Part shown: positions 38,442 to 45,844 of the stretch, piece by piece
Numbering within the stretch: the first letter of the stretch is position 1
Layout of the letters: every line of letters begins with the position of its first letter
Assembly (NCBI RefSeq): GCF_007680605.1
Contig: NZ_VEIO01000001.1
Span: 3,043,276-3,107,275, forward strand
DNA from: Paenibacillus xylanexedens
GTDB lineage: Bacteria; Bacillota; Bacilli; Paenibacillales; Paenibacillaceae
Direction: 5' to 3'
DNA: 64,000 bases
Made by a program: the position numbers and the translations under genes
The notes under the pieces: generated by a model
Databases searched by the model: none
Told to the model about the DNA's origin: nothing
What the model saw: the letters and a program-made list of their open reading frames with translations, nothing else

Positions 38442-38551
38442 CCGTTTCACCTCATATGCAGAATAGGATAAATTTCCCCTATTATATATCAACGTTGCAC
38501 ATTGGTGAAGAAGCTGAGTTAATTTGTTAGTAGGTACATGCCTTGCCTATC

Positions 38552-38626
38552 CTAGGAAGCGAATTCTTTACATATTACCAAGGAACCCAACACTGGAATA
38601 ATCTTTTGATAGTTTTTAATAGACAT
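38552..38626 (-). CDS. mini-ORF, 24 residues
   Basis: Short open frame with a strong site (GGAGGTAAAACA before ATG), encoding a hydrophobic, basic-start peptide: MSIKNYQKIIPVLGSLVICK plus four residues. It follows the 44-residue frame by 36 bases, on the same strand. Function unknown; could be a peptide signal, toxin or leader. Confidence 0.45.
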   Translation of the reverse strand: MSIKNYQKIIPVLGSLVICKEFAS

Positions 38627-38662
38627 TGTTTTACCTCCAAAAATTAACATAGAGTTTAGCAC

Positions 38663-38797
38663 TTATCCCGATAAAGAGATAGCGGCGGTGTCAATAAATG
38701 CCACATACATATTGCACGTTAGCATCCATTTTTCAGGTTGTTTCTCTGAAGAACTCGGAATAGCCGGTTCATTTCTGCTGTAAAAGTGACCTTCCAT
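38663..38797 (-). CDS. mini-ORF, 44 residues
   Basis: Open frame with GGAGGG 6 bases before the ATG: MEGHFYSRNEPAIPSSSEKQ, then PEKWMLTCNMYVAFID and a short Ala/Ser-rich end. The hydrophilic first half and hydrophobic second half with one Cys recall a peptide precursor, but no family is recognised and no processing gene is adjacent. A terminator hairpin lies just upstream of its ribosome site. Confidence 0.45.
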   Translation of the reverse strand: MEGHFYSRNEPAIPSSSEKQPEKWMLTCNMYVAFIDTAAISLSG

Positions 38798-38814
38798 ACT
38801 CTTCCCTCCAATAC

Positions 38815-38841
38815 AAAAAGGCCGCTCACATGAGTGACCTT
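38815..38841 (-). terminator. terminator hairpin before the mini-ORFs
   Basis: On the minus strand AAGGTCACTC pairs with GAGCGGCCTT (one mismatch), followed by TTTTTGT. It stands 18 bases before the 44-residue frame, so it may act as an attenuator or end another transcript. Confidence 0.55.
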
Positions 38842-39059
38842 CTTATTTACGTTATTATAACGATTTAAAATAACTTGCTATAACTTCGTATTTACTTCAC
38901 ATTTTAAAGATGTGTTTACCCACTATTATCGCAAACAACATCCACTTCACTGTTAGAAGGAGTTCTTGCATTTTTTGAGCATACGGAGCCAAGAACTTGT
39001 TAACACATATCAAACCCCTTTTTTATTTCGTAAATTTTATTTATTTTGGAAATTTGTTT
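38842..39059. other. AT-rich non-coding stretch
   Basis: Between the mini-ORF hairpin and the sigma-operon motif. No gene with a good ribosome site was found. A minus-strand hydrophobic frame here lacks a site and is not called. Confidence 0.5.
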
Positions 39060-39075
39060 CTCATTTCTCTTTATA
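39060..39075 (+). promoter_or_regulatory. shared 16-base motif, candidate SigO-type promoter (copy 1)
   Basis: CTCATTTCTCTTTATA, 40 bases upstream of the sigma-like gene. The identical 16 bases occur at 39888-39903 upstream of the lysozyme. Two exact copies at the same kind of position suggest a promoter element, probably for the sigma factor encoded here. Confidence 0.55.
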
Positions 39076-39114
39076 GAGTAGGAATGATCTCTTTAAAAAG
39101 AATGGGGGATTATA

Positions 39115-39525
39115 TTGAAAACGGATAATGACTTGAATCGTCGTTTTATCACGTATATGGCCAATCTTATATACTACAACTCTATTAATTATGACAAAAA
39201 GAGACGAATGAAAGACAGCCGATTCCAGCTAACTTTAGATACCGATGAGAAGATAGATTCTGCCTTACTTGCAGTTTTTGACTCAGAATCTGTGCCACCA
39301 AATTTAAAAGATCACATTGCGGATCACTCGCTTTATCAAGCTTATGAATCCCTCTCAGCACAACAACAACAGATTTTATCTTTTGCTTACGTACTAGGAC
39401 TAAATGACAAGGAAATAGCCAGAATATTGGGAGTATCCCAGCAAAATGTCTCGAAACACTGCTTAAAAACTCTAAATAAATTGAGCAACTTAATAACGGA
39501 AGGGATGAGTTATGATGGAGGGTGA
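39115..39525 (+). CDS. SigO-like subunit of a split sigma factor
   Basis: A 136-residue sigma-70-like protein carrying region 4 but no full region 2. The C-terminal helix-turn-helix reads AYVLGLNDKEIARILGVSQQ, NVSKHCLKTLNKLSNL. In B. subtilis SigO gives the -35-binding half and RsoA the -10-binding half of a two-piece sigma factor; an RsoA-like gene lies downstream. The start codon is TTG with GGGGGA upstream. AT-rich codon use differs from the flanking chromosome, suggesting an acquired cassette. An alternative is a phage-type late regulator. Confidence 0.75.
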   Translation: MKTDNDLNRRFITYMANLIYYNSINYDKKRRMKDSRFQLTLDTDEKIDSALLAVFDSESVPPNLKDHIADHSLYQAYESLSAQQQQILSFAYVLGLNDKEIARILGVSQQNVSKHCLKTLNKLSNLITEGMSYDGG

Positions 39526-39665
39526 CATTGCTGCTATTATTGCTAATTTAGGTTTCCCGATTACAATTACTTTGTTTCTACTTATTCGATTTGAAAAAAA
39601 TATCTGATCTAAGCGATGCTATTAATGGCTTAAAGAATGAAATACAAAAAAATGTAAAGAGGTGA
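39512..39665 (+). pseudogene. YvrJ-family small membrane protein, apparent frameshift
   Basis: Starts inside the end of the sigma gene (ATG at 39512). It encodes MEGDIAAIIANLGFPITITL then FLLIRFEK, matching YvrJ (NxGFPIxVTxYLLxRxE). After a run of seven A the frame stops at 39607. If the run had six A, the frame would go on as ISDLSDAINGLKNEIQKNVK to 39665, a typical YvrJ tail. So it is a slip mutation, a sequencing error or programmed slippage. Confidence 0.6.
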
Positions 39666-39669
39666 TTTT

Positions 39670-39858
39670 ATGTTGGCCGAACTTTTAGTACAAGCACAGC
39701 AACACCATGATCAGGAGGCGACATTACATATTCTAGAATCTTTCACACCAAAGATTAAAGCCTCCTTACGACAAGTACCTAGGGATCATCGAGAGGATCT
39801 AAAACAGGAACTCTATGTCAAAATGATTGAGGTCATACAAATTTTTAATATTAGATAA
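39670..39858 (+). CDS. RsoA-like subunit of a split sigma factor
   Basis: A 62-residue protein: MLAELLVQAQQHHDQEATLH, ILESFTPKIKASLRQV, then REDLKQELYVKMIEVI. This matches the HTH_16/RsoA pattern, which resembles sigma region 2. It is slightly shorter than B. subtilis RsoA. GAGGTG lies 8 bases before the ATG. Gene order sigma, YvrJ, RsoA-like resembles the yvrI-yvrJ-yvrHa neighbourhood, though the anti-sigma RsiO and oxalate decarboxylase of B. subtilis are not seen here. Confidence 0.65.
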   Translation: MLAELLVQAQQHHDQEATLHILESFTPKIKASLRQVPRDHREDLKQELYVKMIEVIQIFNIR

Positions 39859-39887
39859 AATTTGGAGAGTGGTTGTAAAAAAAGAAA

Positions 39888-39903
39888 CTCATTTCTCTTT
39901 ATA
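39888..39903 (+). promoter_or_regulatory. shared 16-base motif, candidate SigO-type promoter (copy 2)
   Basis: CTCATTTCTCTTTATA, identical to the copy at 39060, 105 bases upstream of the lysozyme start. It would make the lysozyme a target of the split sigma factor. Confidence 0.55.
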
Positions 39904-40008
39904 TAGATGTGAAGGCCAATACGGCATTGCAGAAAACTTGGGAATGGTGTTCTGGCTATGATTCCTCCCTATTGTTCTTCTACCAAACTAATTCAAGGAG
40001 TGATTATT

Positions 40009-40611
40009 ATGGCTAATCAATCTTTAGGTAGTGGCGGAGCTGACCTTATCAAATCGCATGAGGGTTTTTCCTTGAAATTCTATGGAGATCCATATGGGTA
40101 TCCAACAGTTGGATGGGGACATTTGATAACAAAGACTAAAACATATACTAAAAATACAACGGGTAATCCAAATGATTCTCTTCTAACCCAAGCACAAGCA
40201 AATGCTCTATCAACTTCTTTGGGGCTGAATTACACTTCTCCAATTTCTCAGTCTCAGGCAAATACATTTTTCACCAATGATACCGCAAGTGCTGTAGCAG
40301 CAGTAAATAATTTGACACTTCCTAAAGGCATGTATTTTTCACAATCCCAATTTGATGCACTCGTTTCGCTTGTTTTTAATGGAGGCGCTGGGGTGTTAAA
40401 CACCAATGATGTAAAAAAACTCCTTGAATATAACCAAGTATATCCATCATTTTATGGCCCGCTTTCAAACGATGAGATTGATCAATGTTCAAAATTAGTC
40501 AGCAAAGCATTTTCATATGATCGAAATTTACAAAGACGAAGAAATGAGGAAGCAACTTTATTTTGTAAAGGTCAGTGGTATACTCACAAATATCCTGTAT
40601 ATACACTATAG
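40009..40611 (+). CDS. phage-type lysozyme, GH24
   Basis: A 200-residue muramidase of the T4-lysozyme family that cuts peptidoglycan between MurNAc and GlcNAc. Catalytic residues fit T4 E-D-T spacing: Glu18 (KSHEGF), Asp27 (YGDPYGY) and Thr33 (YPTVGWGHLIT). There is no signal peptide, so it needs a holin-like route or cell lysis to reach the wall. No other phage structural gene is near. AAGGAGTG precedes ATG 40009. Upstream lies the motif shared with the sigma operon, and the YvrJ small membrane protein could assist release (inference). Confidence 0.92.
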   Translation: MANQSLGSGGADLIKSHEGFSLKFYGDPYGYPTVGWGHLITKTKTYTKNTTGNPNDSLLTQAQANALSTSLGLNYTSPISQSQANTFFTNDTASAVAAVNNLTLPKGMYFSQSQFDALVSLVFNGGAGVLNTNDVKKLLEYNQVYPSFYGPLSNDEIDQCSKLVSKAFSYDRNLQRRRNEEATLFCKGQWYTHKYPVYTL

Positions 40612-40635
40612 TTTAACCGTTTTACGATATAAACA

Positions 40636-40671
40636 AGAATGTCAGCCTTTAAAGCTGACATTCTTTATTTC
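40636..40671. terminator. bidirectional terminator after the lysozyme gene
   Basis: GAATGTCAGC pairs with GCTGACATTC, followed by TTTATTT. It also overlaps the end of the convergent lipoprotein gene. Confidence 0.85.
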
Positions 40672-41261
40672 TCCGAAATTTTTTTAAGCTCAAAAATAGT
40701 TGCCTCTGATAACAAGATAAGCCTCTCATTATTAACAACAAAAAAACTTAAACTTACAGGTATACTCATTTTTGTAGAGGGGTTACTTACATCTATAGCT
40801 TTTACTACATCATTTTCATTTAAGTCTGGAATATCTATTTTATATGATCTATAAAAGGAATCTTTATTATTGCATGTCGCTGTAATCTCATATACTGGGT
40901 TTCTTAGTTCAGTTTGATACTGACTGTAGTTTTTAATTCCTTTTGATGAAAATAAGTCTTTTTTGACAAGGATTTCATCCCCAATAAATTTTTGACCTGT
41001 TGGATATTCAGAGGCATCATTAAATGAATTTGCAAATCCTAAAAGCTTCTCAACTTTCCAAGTTCCATAGAAATAAATTTCAGTTTCACTATCCAAACTT
41101 GTACGCTCTACAGAACAGTAATCACTATTTTGCTGCGTTGTTACTTGTTTACTGGGAGACTCGCCCGAACCTTGCGTATCGGTTGCAGGCTTAACTGGTC
41201 CACCACATCCTGAAAGCAAGATGAAACTCAACACCATCAATACACCGAGTACTTTTTTCAA
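40665..41261 (-). CDS. lipoprotein of unknown function
   Basis: A 198-residue lipoprotein: signal peptide (MKKVLGVLMVLSFILLSGC, Cys19), then a Ser/Thr/Gln-rich linker and a beta-rich domain (IYFYGTWKVEKLLGF, KKDLFSSKGIKNYSQYQTEL, NVNNERLILLSEATIF-like end). It contains extra Cys at CSVERT and TATCNN that might pair. No family recognised. TTG start with AAAGGAG upstream. It lies in the AT-rich accessory stretch. Confidence 0.75.
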   Translation of the reverse strand: MKKVLGVLMVLSFILLSGCGGPVKPATDTQGSGESPSKQVTTQQNSDYCSVERTSLDSETEIYFYGTWKVEKLLGFANSFNDASEYPTGQKFIGDEILVKKDLFSSKGIKNYSQYQTELRNPVYEITATCNNKDSFYRSYKIDIPDLNENDVVKAIDVSNPSTKMSIPVSLSFFVVNNERLILLSEATIFELKKISEK

Positions 41262-41466
41262 TCCTAAAATCTCCTTTCGTCTACCTAGCAGAAATTATAT
41301 CAGAGCAAATGAACCTAAAAATGACATAATATTAACATTATTTACGATTAAAGTTAATTTTATGTTTTATGACCGCAATCATCAAAATGCTCAAACAGTA
41401 CGGATCGTTCATGATGCAGTAGCAATGAAACTTCGCCATTCACACTGTTTCTCAAATTTAGTTTCT

Positions 41467-41610
41467 TTATCTCGGCATAAGTAAACCTATTTCCCCTTCA
41501 TCATTTCGTCCTCTTCCATAATCAATTGTTACAAAATCCAATGTCCTATTGAATTTCAAACTATTAGCTGGTTCCTCTTCACTGAAAAATATGTGCTCCC
41601 CATGTTGCAT
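41467..41610 (-). pseudogene. possible 3' gene remnant
   Basis: A minus-strand frame that reads like protein: HGEHIFFSEEEPANSLKFNR, TLDFVTIDYGRGRNDEGEIG and a stop. The open frame extends further upstream through the quinone-reductase terminator without a convincing start. It could be the tail of a deleted gene. The rest of 41262-41797 shows nothing else. Confidence 0.3.
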
Positions 41611-41665
41611 TGATTCTTTGTACAAATAATATGGTTTGAAAAATACATATAACCAAACAAAAAAG

Positions 41666-41698
41666 ACAAAAAGCCGCTCTCCTGTTTGGAGAACGGCG
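41666..41698 (-). terminator. intrinsic terminator of the MDR oxidoreductase gene
   Basis: On the minus strand GCCGTTCTCC pairs with GGAGAGCGGC, followed by TTTTTGTCTTTTTTG. Confidence 0.85.
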
Positions 41699-41797
41699 AT
41701 TGAACTATAGGCTGAAGAACGTTAAAGAACGTTAATTCCTCTGATATTTAAACCAACGTCCATCTTCGGCTCACCCGAACATCTCACCCATTCCAGA

Positions 41798-42724
41798 CTA
41801 ATCCGCAGTAATGACCAGCTTGCCCCGCGTATGATGAGATTCACTTTTTTCATGTGCATCACGTAAACCCTGCTCAGTAAGCGGATACGTTTCATCAATG
41901 ATCGATTTCAGTTTTCCGGTAGCCGCAAGTTCGGCCAACTGTTCCAGTTGATCTCCTTTCGGCTCCATCATGAACACGTTACCCGTCACGCCAGCGTCCT
42001 TCGCCAGTTGCTCATCCGGCATTTCCACAAGAGATACTAGGCGTCCTCCAGCCTTTAACACCTTGAAGCTGTCTCGCTGGATGTCACCGCCCATCGTATC
42101 CAGTACGACATCGTAGCCTGAGAGTATCTGCGAGAAATTCTGTTCTTTATAGTTAATGAAATGATCCACACCCAACGAGCGAAGCAGTTCTTCGTTTGCC
42201 CCACTCGCCGTGGAAGCTACTTTAGCGCCCAACGATTTGGCAATTTGAATGGCATATGTGCCTACTCCACCCGCACCGGCATGAATGAGCACCTTTTGTC
42301 CTTTCCCCAAACGGCCATGATCAACTAATGCCTGCCAAGCTGTCATCGCGGCAAGTGGAATCGCTGCTGCTTCCTCAAAGCTGAGTTGTTCAGGAATGCG
42401 GGCTACGATATCTGCATCTACAGCCACATATTCCGCATAGGTTCCGAATTGACGTGGGCGGGCGAATACGCGATCCCCTTCTCTGAAACGAGTCACGTTT
42501 GAACCCGTTTCAACCACGGTACCTGCCACGTCACCGCCCAGAATCATCGGCAGCTGATCCGCTGCTTCTTTCAAGTGACCTTGTCTTATTTTGAAGTCAA
42601 CCGGATTAACAGACGTTGCATGTGTACGGATCAATACCTGATTCACACCACATGCCGGCTTATCTACTTCCTTTTCCTTTAATTGTTCGGGTCCGCCAAA
42701 TGCTTCAATGACAATTGCTTTCAT
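41798..42724 (-). CDS. NADPH-dependent MDR oxidoreductase (quinone reductase-like)
   Basis: A 308-residue zinc-free medium-chain reductase that uses NADPH to reduce quinones or enones. N-terminal domain: MKAIVIEAFGGPEQLKEKEV, HATSVNPVDFKIRQGHL, ILGGDVAGTVVETG. The Rossmann motif is VLIHAGAGGVGTYAIQIAKS. Start 42724 opens at MKAIV, the family start; the longer frame to 42787 is unlikely. It is divergent from the PhzF gene; both may serve redox or secondary metabolism. Confidence 0.9.
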   Translation of the reverse strand: MKAIVIEAFGGPEQLKEKEVDKPACGVNQVLIRTHATSVNPVDFKIRQGHLKEAADQLPMILGGDVAGTVVETGSNVTRFREGDRVFARPRQFGTYAEYVAVDADIVARIPEQLSFEEAAAIPLAAMTAWQALVDHGRLGKGQKVLIHAGAGGVGTYAIQIAKSLGAKVASTASGANEELLRSLGVDHFINYKEQNFSQILSGYDVVLDTMGGDIQRDSFKVLKAGGRLVSLVEMPDEQLAKDAGVTGNVFMMEPKGDQLEQLAELAATGKLKSIIDETYPLTEQGLRDAHEKSESHHTRGKLVITAD

Positions 42725-42932
42725 TAAAGATCCCAGCCTTTCCATTAGATTATCATTATGCGCTCTCCCTTCATTACCCCTTCCCATTGGTCACTTGACC
42801 TATTCATTCAAAAATTCATAACAATCCGGGATTCATAATCCAGTTCAACAATCGTGATATAATGTCGATTATCAATTATGCTAAACCTTAATCCATTATT
42901 TAATCCAAAAATTGAAAAAGCGAGGTAACCAT

Positions 42933-43811
42933 ATGGAGGTTGAAGTGAATACATTACATGCATTTTCGGACAAGGCTCTTGGCGGAAATCCCGCAGGGGT
43001 TGTTTTACAAGCAGCGCATTTGTCTGAATCCCAGATGCAGGAGGTTGCCAGACAAGTGGGATTTTCAGAGACTGCGTTTGTTATGCCATCGGATCAGGCT
43101 GATTTCAAAGTGCGTTTCTTCACTCCAAGTGACGAAGTCGATCTCTGCGGGCATGCCACGATTGCTTTATTTTATCTAATGAAGACACAGCATCTAGTTG
43201 ATGTTGGTACATATACACTGGAGACACTAGCCGGAATTCTTAGAGTCGTTATTGAAGTCAATGGAGAAGTCTATCTGTCTCAGACGTTGCCGGAGTTTGG
43301 GGAGATTGTCGATCGACAGCAGATTGCCCATTCATTACGTATTTCTACGGAAGAATTGCATTCTGAACTGCCTGTACAGATTGTGTCTACCGGACTACCC
43401 GATATCATGATAGCCGTTAAAAATATTGATGTTCTGACCAAAATCGATCCTGACTTCCAGCGTATCACGGAAATAAGCAGGGCTCATCATGCCATAGGTT
43501 ATCACGTGTTTACACTCGAATCAGATGTTGTGGACGTTCTGGCAGAATGCCGTAATTTTGCACCGCTGTATGATATACCGGAAGAGAGCGCGACGGGCAC
43601 ATCCAATGGTGCCATGCTCTGTTATTTATATATTTACAACCAGCTTACAGCTCCTCATCATCATACGTACACAATTAGACAGGGGTACACTATGAACTGC
43701 CCCTCCGAGATCCGAGCCAGATTAACTTTGGACAGCTTTAATAAAATTACTCGGATTCAGGTTGGCGGTAGCGCAATTCATATCAAAAACATTATCATTC
43801 ACCTCCCTTAA
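42933..43811 (+). CDS. PhzF-family isomerase/epimerase
   Basis: A 292-residue cytosolic enzyme with the two-lobed diaminopimelate-epimerase fold. PhzF marks: LHAFSDKALGGNPAGVVL, catalytic Glu46 in GFSETAFVMP, RFFTPSDEVDLCGHATIAL, and the second-lobe loop EESATGTSNGAMLCYLYIY. Reaction unknown; phenazine synthesis genes are absent. The ATG at 42933 has GAGGTAA upstream. The stop lies inside a short inverted repeat that may help termination. Confidence 0.9.
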   Translation: MEVEVNTLHAFSDKALGGNPAGVVLQAAHLSESQMQEVARQVGFSETAFVMPSDQADFKVRFFTPSDEVDLCGHATIALFYLMKTQHLVDVGTYTLETLAGILRVVIEVNGEVYLSQTLPEFGEIVDRQQIAHSLRISTEELHSELPVQIVSTGLPDIMIAVKNIDVLTKIDPDFQRITEISRAHHAIGYHVFTLESDVVDVLAECRNFAPLYDIPEESATGTSNGAMLCYLYIYNQLTAPHHHTYTIRQGYTMNCPSEIRARLTLDSFNKITRIQVGGSAIHIKNIIIHLP

Positions 43812-43874
43812 AGGGAGGTGTTATCCGTATAAGGATAGTGAACTATATGTTTTATGCAATATCATATCCTTCAT

Positions 43875-44822
43875 TTATTGAATCTGTTGTAAAAATCGTA
43901 GAACCGCTTCTTCCAATTGCCTCAAGCCTGGCTGCTCTATCGGAAAATGGCCTGCTCCCTCCAAAACGACACACTCCTTCTCCACAGCCAGACGATCAAA
44001 AAAAGATTGACTGAACTGTAGCGGAGTCATTGGGTCTATCTCAGGATGAACCAGCAAAACCGGGCACTGACTGAATTGATCCGGGCTCACTTCTGGCGTT
44101 TTATTCAGGAAAGTTCTTAACAATTCCAGCGGCACAGACGTAGCCGCCGCCTGTGGATCATTCATAATGAGACGGGTCAGGTCCTTGTTGTTCGTAATCA
44201 GATCCATTCGAGAAACCCGTTTAACCGAGATTCGTACAGCATCTAATACGCCAGGGAAAAGATCCATCATGCATTTACCCACACGACTGACGAACCGATT
44301 CGGAGCAATCTGATCGCGCATATCTCGATCACTCGTATCTACAAATGTTGTTGCGATTAATCCCTTCACATGTTTGTTCCTCACACTGGCATGATAGGCC
44401 AACATCCCTCCAATGCTACTACCTAATACAACGAAAGGTTTGCCGTCTTTCTCATACTCTCTCTCCATCAGGGCATCTAACAGCGTGATCCATAACTCAT
44501 AGTTCATTCGCGTGCCATGCAGTGCGTAGCTTAGACCGTACGGCGGCAGATCAGGTGATATCACTTCGTATCCATGTTGCTGCAACATTCGTGCATAGGG
44601 AGCGAGTAACCTGCCATTCCCCCCGGCGCCATGAATAAACAGTATTTTGATAGGTGATTCTGGCACGGGTAAACGGTCAATATGAAGATGGATTCCATGG
44701 CTTTCCCACCACTCCTCCTCAGGGAAGGTGTTTTCATCCAACCTGACTTCCTCGGGAAAAAATGACTGATACTGCTTCCAATATAAATGGGTTGTTCTAT
44801 AAGAAGGCAAGCTTTCTCGCAT
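43875..44822 (-). CDS. alpha/beta hydrolase
   Basis: A 315-residue cytosolic serine hydrolase. It begins with a helical N-terminal part (LPSYRTTHLYWKQYQSFFPE). The fold has the oxyanion loop LFIHGAGGNGRL, nucleophile Ser in VLGSSIGGMLAYHAS, Asp in HPEIDPMTP and His in LEGAGHFPIEQP. Resembles lysophospholipase or esterase groups; substrate unknown. No signal peptide. Monocistronic. Confidence 0.9.
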   Translation of the reverse strand: MRESLPSYRTTHLYWKQYQSFFPEEVRLDENTFPEEEWWESHGIHLHIDRLPVPESPIKILFIHGAGGNGRLLAPYARMLQQHGYEVISPDLPPYGLSYALHGTRMNYELWITLLDALMEREYEKDGKPFVVLGSSIGGMLAYHASVRNKHVKGLIATTFVDTSDRDMRDQIAPNRFVSRVGKCMMDLFPGVLDAVRISVKRVSRMDLITNNKDLTRLIMNDPQAAATSVPLELLRTFLNKTPEVSPDQFSQCPVLLVHPEIDPMTPLQFSQSFFDRLAVEKECVVLEGAGHFPIEQPGLRQLEEAVLRFLQQIQ

Positions 44823-44845
44823 ATGTACGCTCCTTTTTCTATATC

Positions 44846-44872
44846 AAAAAAGCCGTACGATGTACGACTTTT
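44846..44872 (-). terminator. intrinsic terminator of the expansin gene
   Basis: On the minus strand AAGTCGTAC pairs with GTACGGCTT and is followed by TTTTT. Confidence 0.8.
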
Positions 44873-44914
44873 AGACTCATCTATGATCATACTTATTTTG
44901 ATGCCACATTTCAT

Positions 44915-45631
44915 TTAATCCGGGAACTGCACGTTACCCGATACGATGTATGCACCGCCTGATCCATCATTCGGCAGAGCCGGAATGGTGTCATACACCA
45001 CTTTACCACGAATATCAGTGATCCGAATACTTAATTCTTCCTTACCCAATCCCGTGCCAAGGAAATGGTTATAATCTTGCTTTTCCAGATTAAGCCATGA
45101 GCCGTTCTTCTGCTTCACTTCAAACTTCAGTACCGGATATTTATGATGACGGACTTGAATCGCTGCCCACCACTGACTGCTGCCTTCCTTGATCCGATAA
45201 GATACATTCCCTTCAATCGGCGCTTTAACTACCTTCCAGCTGATATTGATCTTCCCTGCTTGAGGATCTCCAATCTGGTTGAACGCATTCGGTGAGAGAT
45301 CGAGTGCTCCACTGGCTCCTTCCGGATATAAATCCGTTACATAAACCACGGTTTTTCCTTTGGGCCCTTGTACTTCAAGATAGGCCCCTGCTAAAGCAGC
45401 TTTGACACCATTATAATTCAGTTGATAGGGATTGAGTGCGGTAATCTTCATATCTGCTGGAATCGGATCTAGCAATACAGCACCGCCTGAATACCCCGAG
45501 CCCGTGTACGTAGCATACCCTTGATATGTATCATTCCAAGCAGCAGATGCAGGTAAAGCAAACAAGACAAGGCCGAGCAGTATGCCTGTGGCAGACCACC
45601 TGAAACGCTGAAATCTACTTTTCTTGCTCAT
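44915..45631 (-). CDS. yoaJ: secreted bacterial expansin (EXLX1/YoaJ type)
   Basis: Non-hydrolytic wall-loosening protein of 238 residues that binds cellulose. Signal peptide ends near ASA. D1 domain: YATYTGSGYSGGAVLLDP, DLYPEGASGALDLSPNAF with the active Asp. D2 binding domain: the aromatic pair in SSQWWAAIQVRHHKYP, and Tyr in KQDYNHFLGTGLG. The closeness to B. subtilis YoaJ, including matching landmarks throughout, makes the call firm. The start at 45631 is set by GGGAGGAATAACACA. It helps root colonisation or aids the secreted wall enzymes in this window. Confidence 0.96.
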   Translation of the reverse strand: MSKKSRFQRFRWSATGILLGLVLFALPASAAWNDTYQGYATYTGSGYSGGAVLLDPIPADMKITALNPYQLNYNGVKAALAGAYLEVQGPKGKTVVYVTDLYPEGASGALDLSPNAFNQIGDPQAGKINISWKVVKAPIEGNVSYRIKEGSSQWWAAIQVRHHKYPVLKFEVKQKNGSWLNLEKQDYNHFLGTGLGKEELSIRITDIRGKVVYDTIPALPNDGSGGAYIVSGNVQFPD

Positions 45632-45778
45632 TGTGTTATTCCTCCCTATCATTTTGGCTTTGATTCTTAAATATAGATCTTCATTGTCATAGACAAGGAA
45701 TAACATTATTTTACATAAATTTTAAAATATTTAAATGCCCTTTCAGAAAATCACATCTAAAGTCCTGCTTTATCAAGC

Positions 45779-45838
45779 ATAAAAAAGCGCCGCACTTGAG
45801 AGAACATTCATTCTCCCGCAACGTGCGACGCACTTTTC
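45779..45838 (-). terminator. intrinsic terminator of the khtU operon
   Basis: On the minus strand AAGTGCGTCGCACGTTG pairs with CAAGTGCGGCGCTTTTTT (imperfect, long). It ends the Gre-khtT-khtU operon. Confidence 0.8.
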
Positions 45839-45844
45839 TTACCC

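Noticed and set aside
38890..39020. Hydrophobic minus-strand frame (MQELLLTVKWMLFAIIVGKH)
   Set aside because: No ribosome site at its ATG and the only alternative start is too close to one.
39512..39607. BhlA/UviB-type holin instead of YvrJ
   Set aside because: The NLGFPITIT-LLIRFEK pattern fits YvrJ; holin-type charged tails are missing. A holin-like role is still possible.
41221..41484. 87-residue open frame opposite the 40.7-kb lipoprotein start
   Set aside because: Begins antisense to a signal peptide, has no ribosome site, and overlaps a better minus-strand candidate.
43800..43820. CACCTCCC/GGGAGGTG hairpin over the phzF stop as terminator
   Set aside because: Stem is good but no T run follows on either strand.
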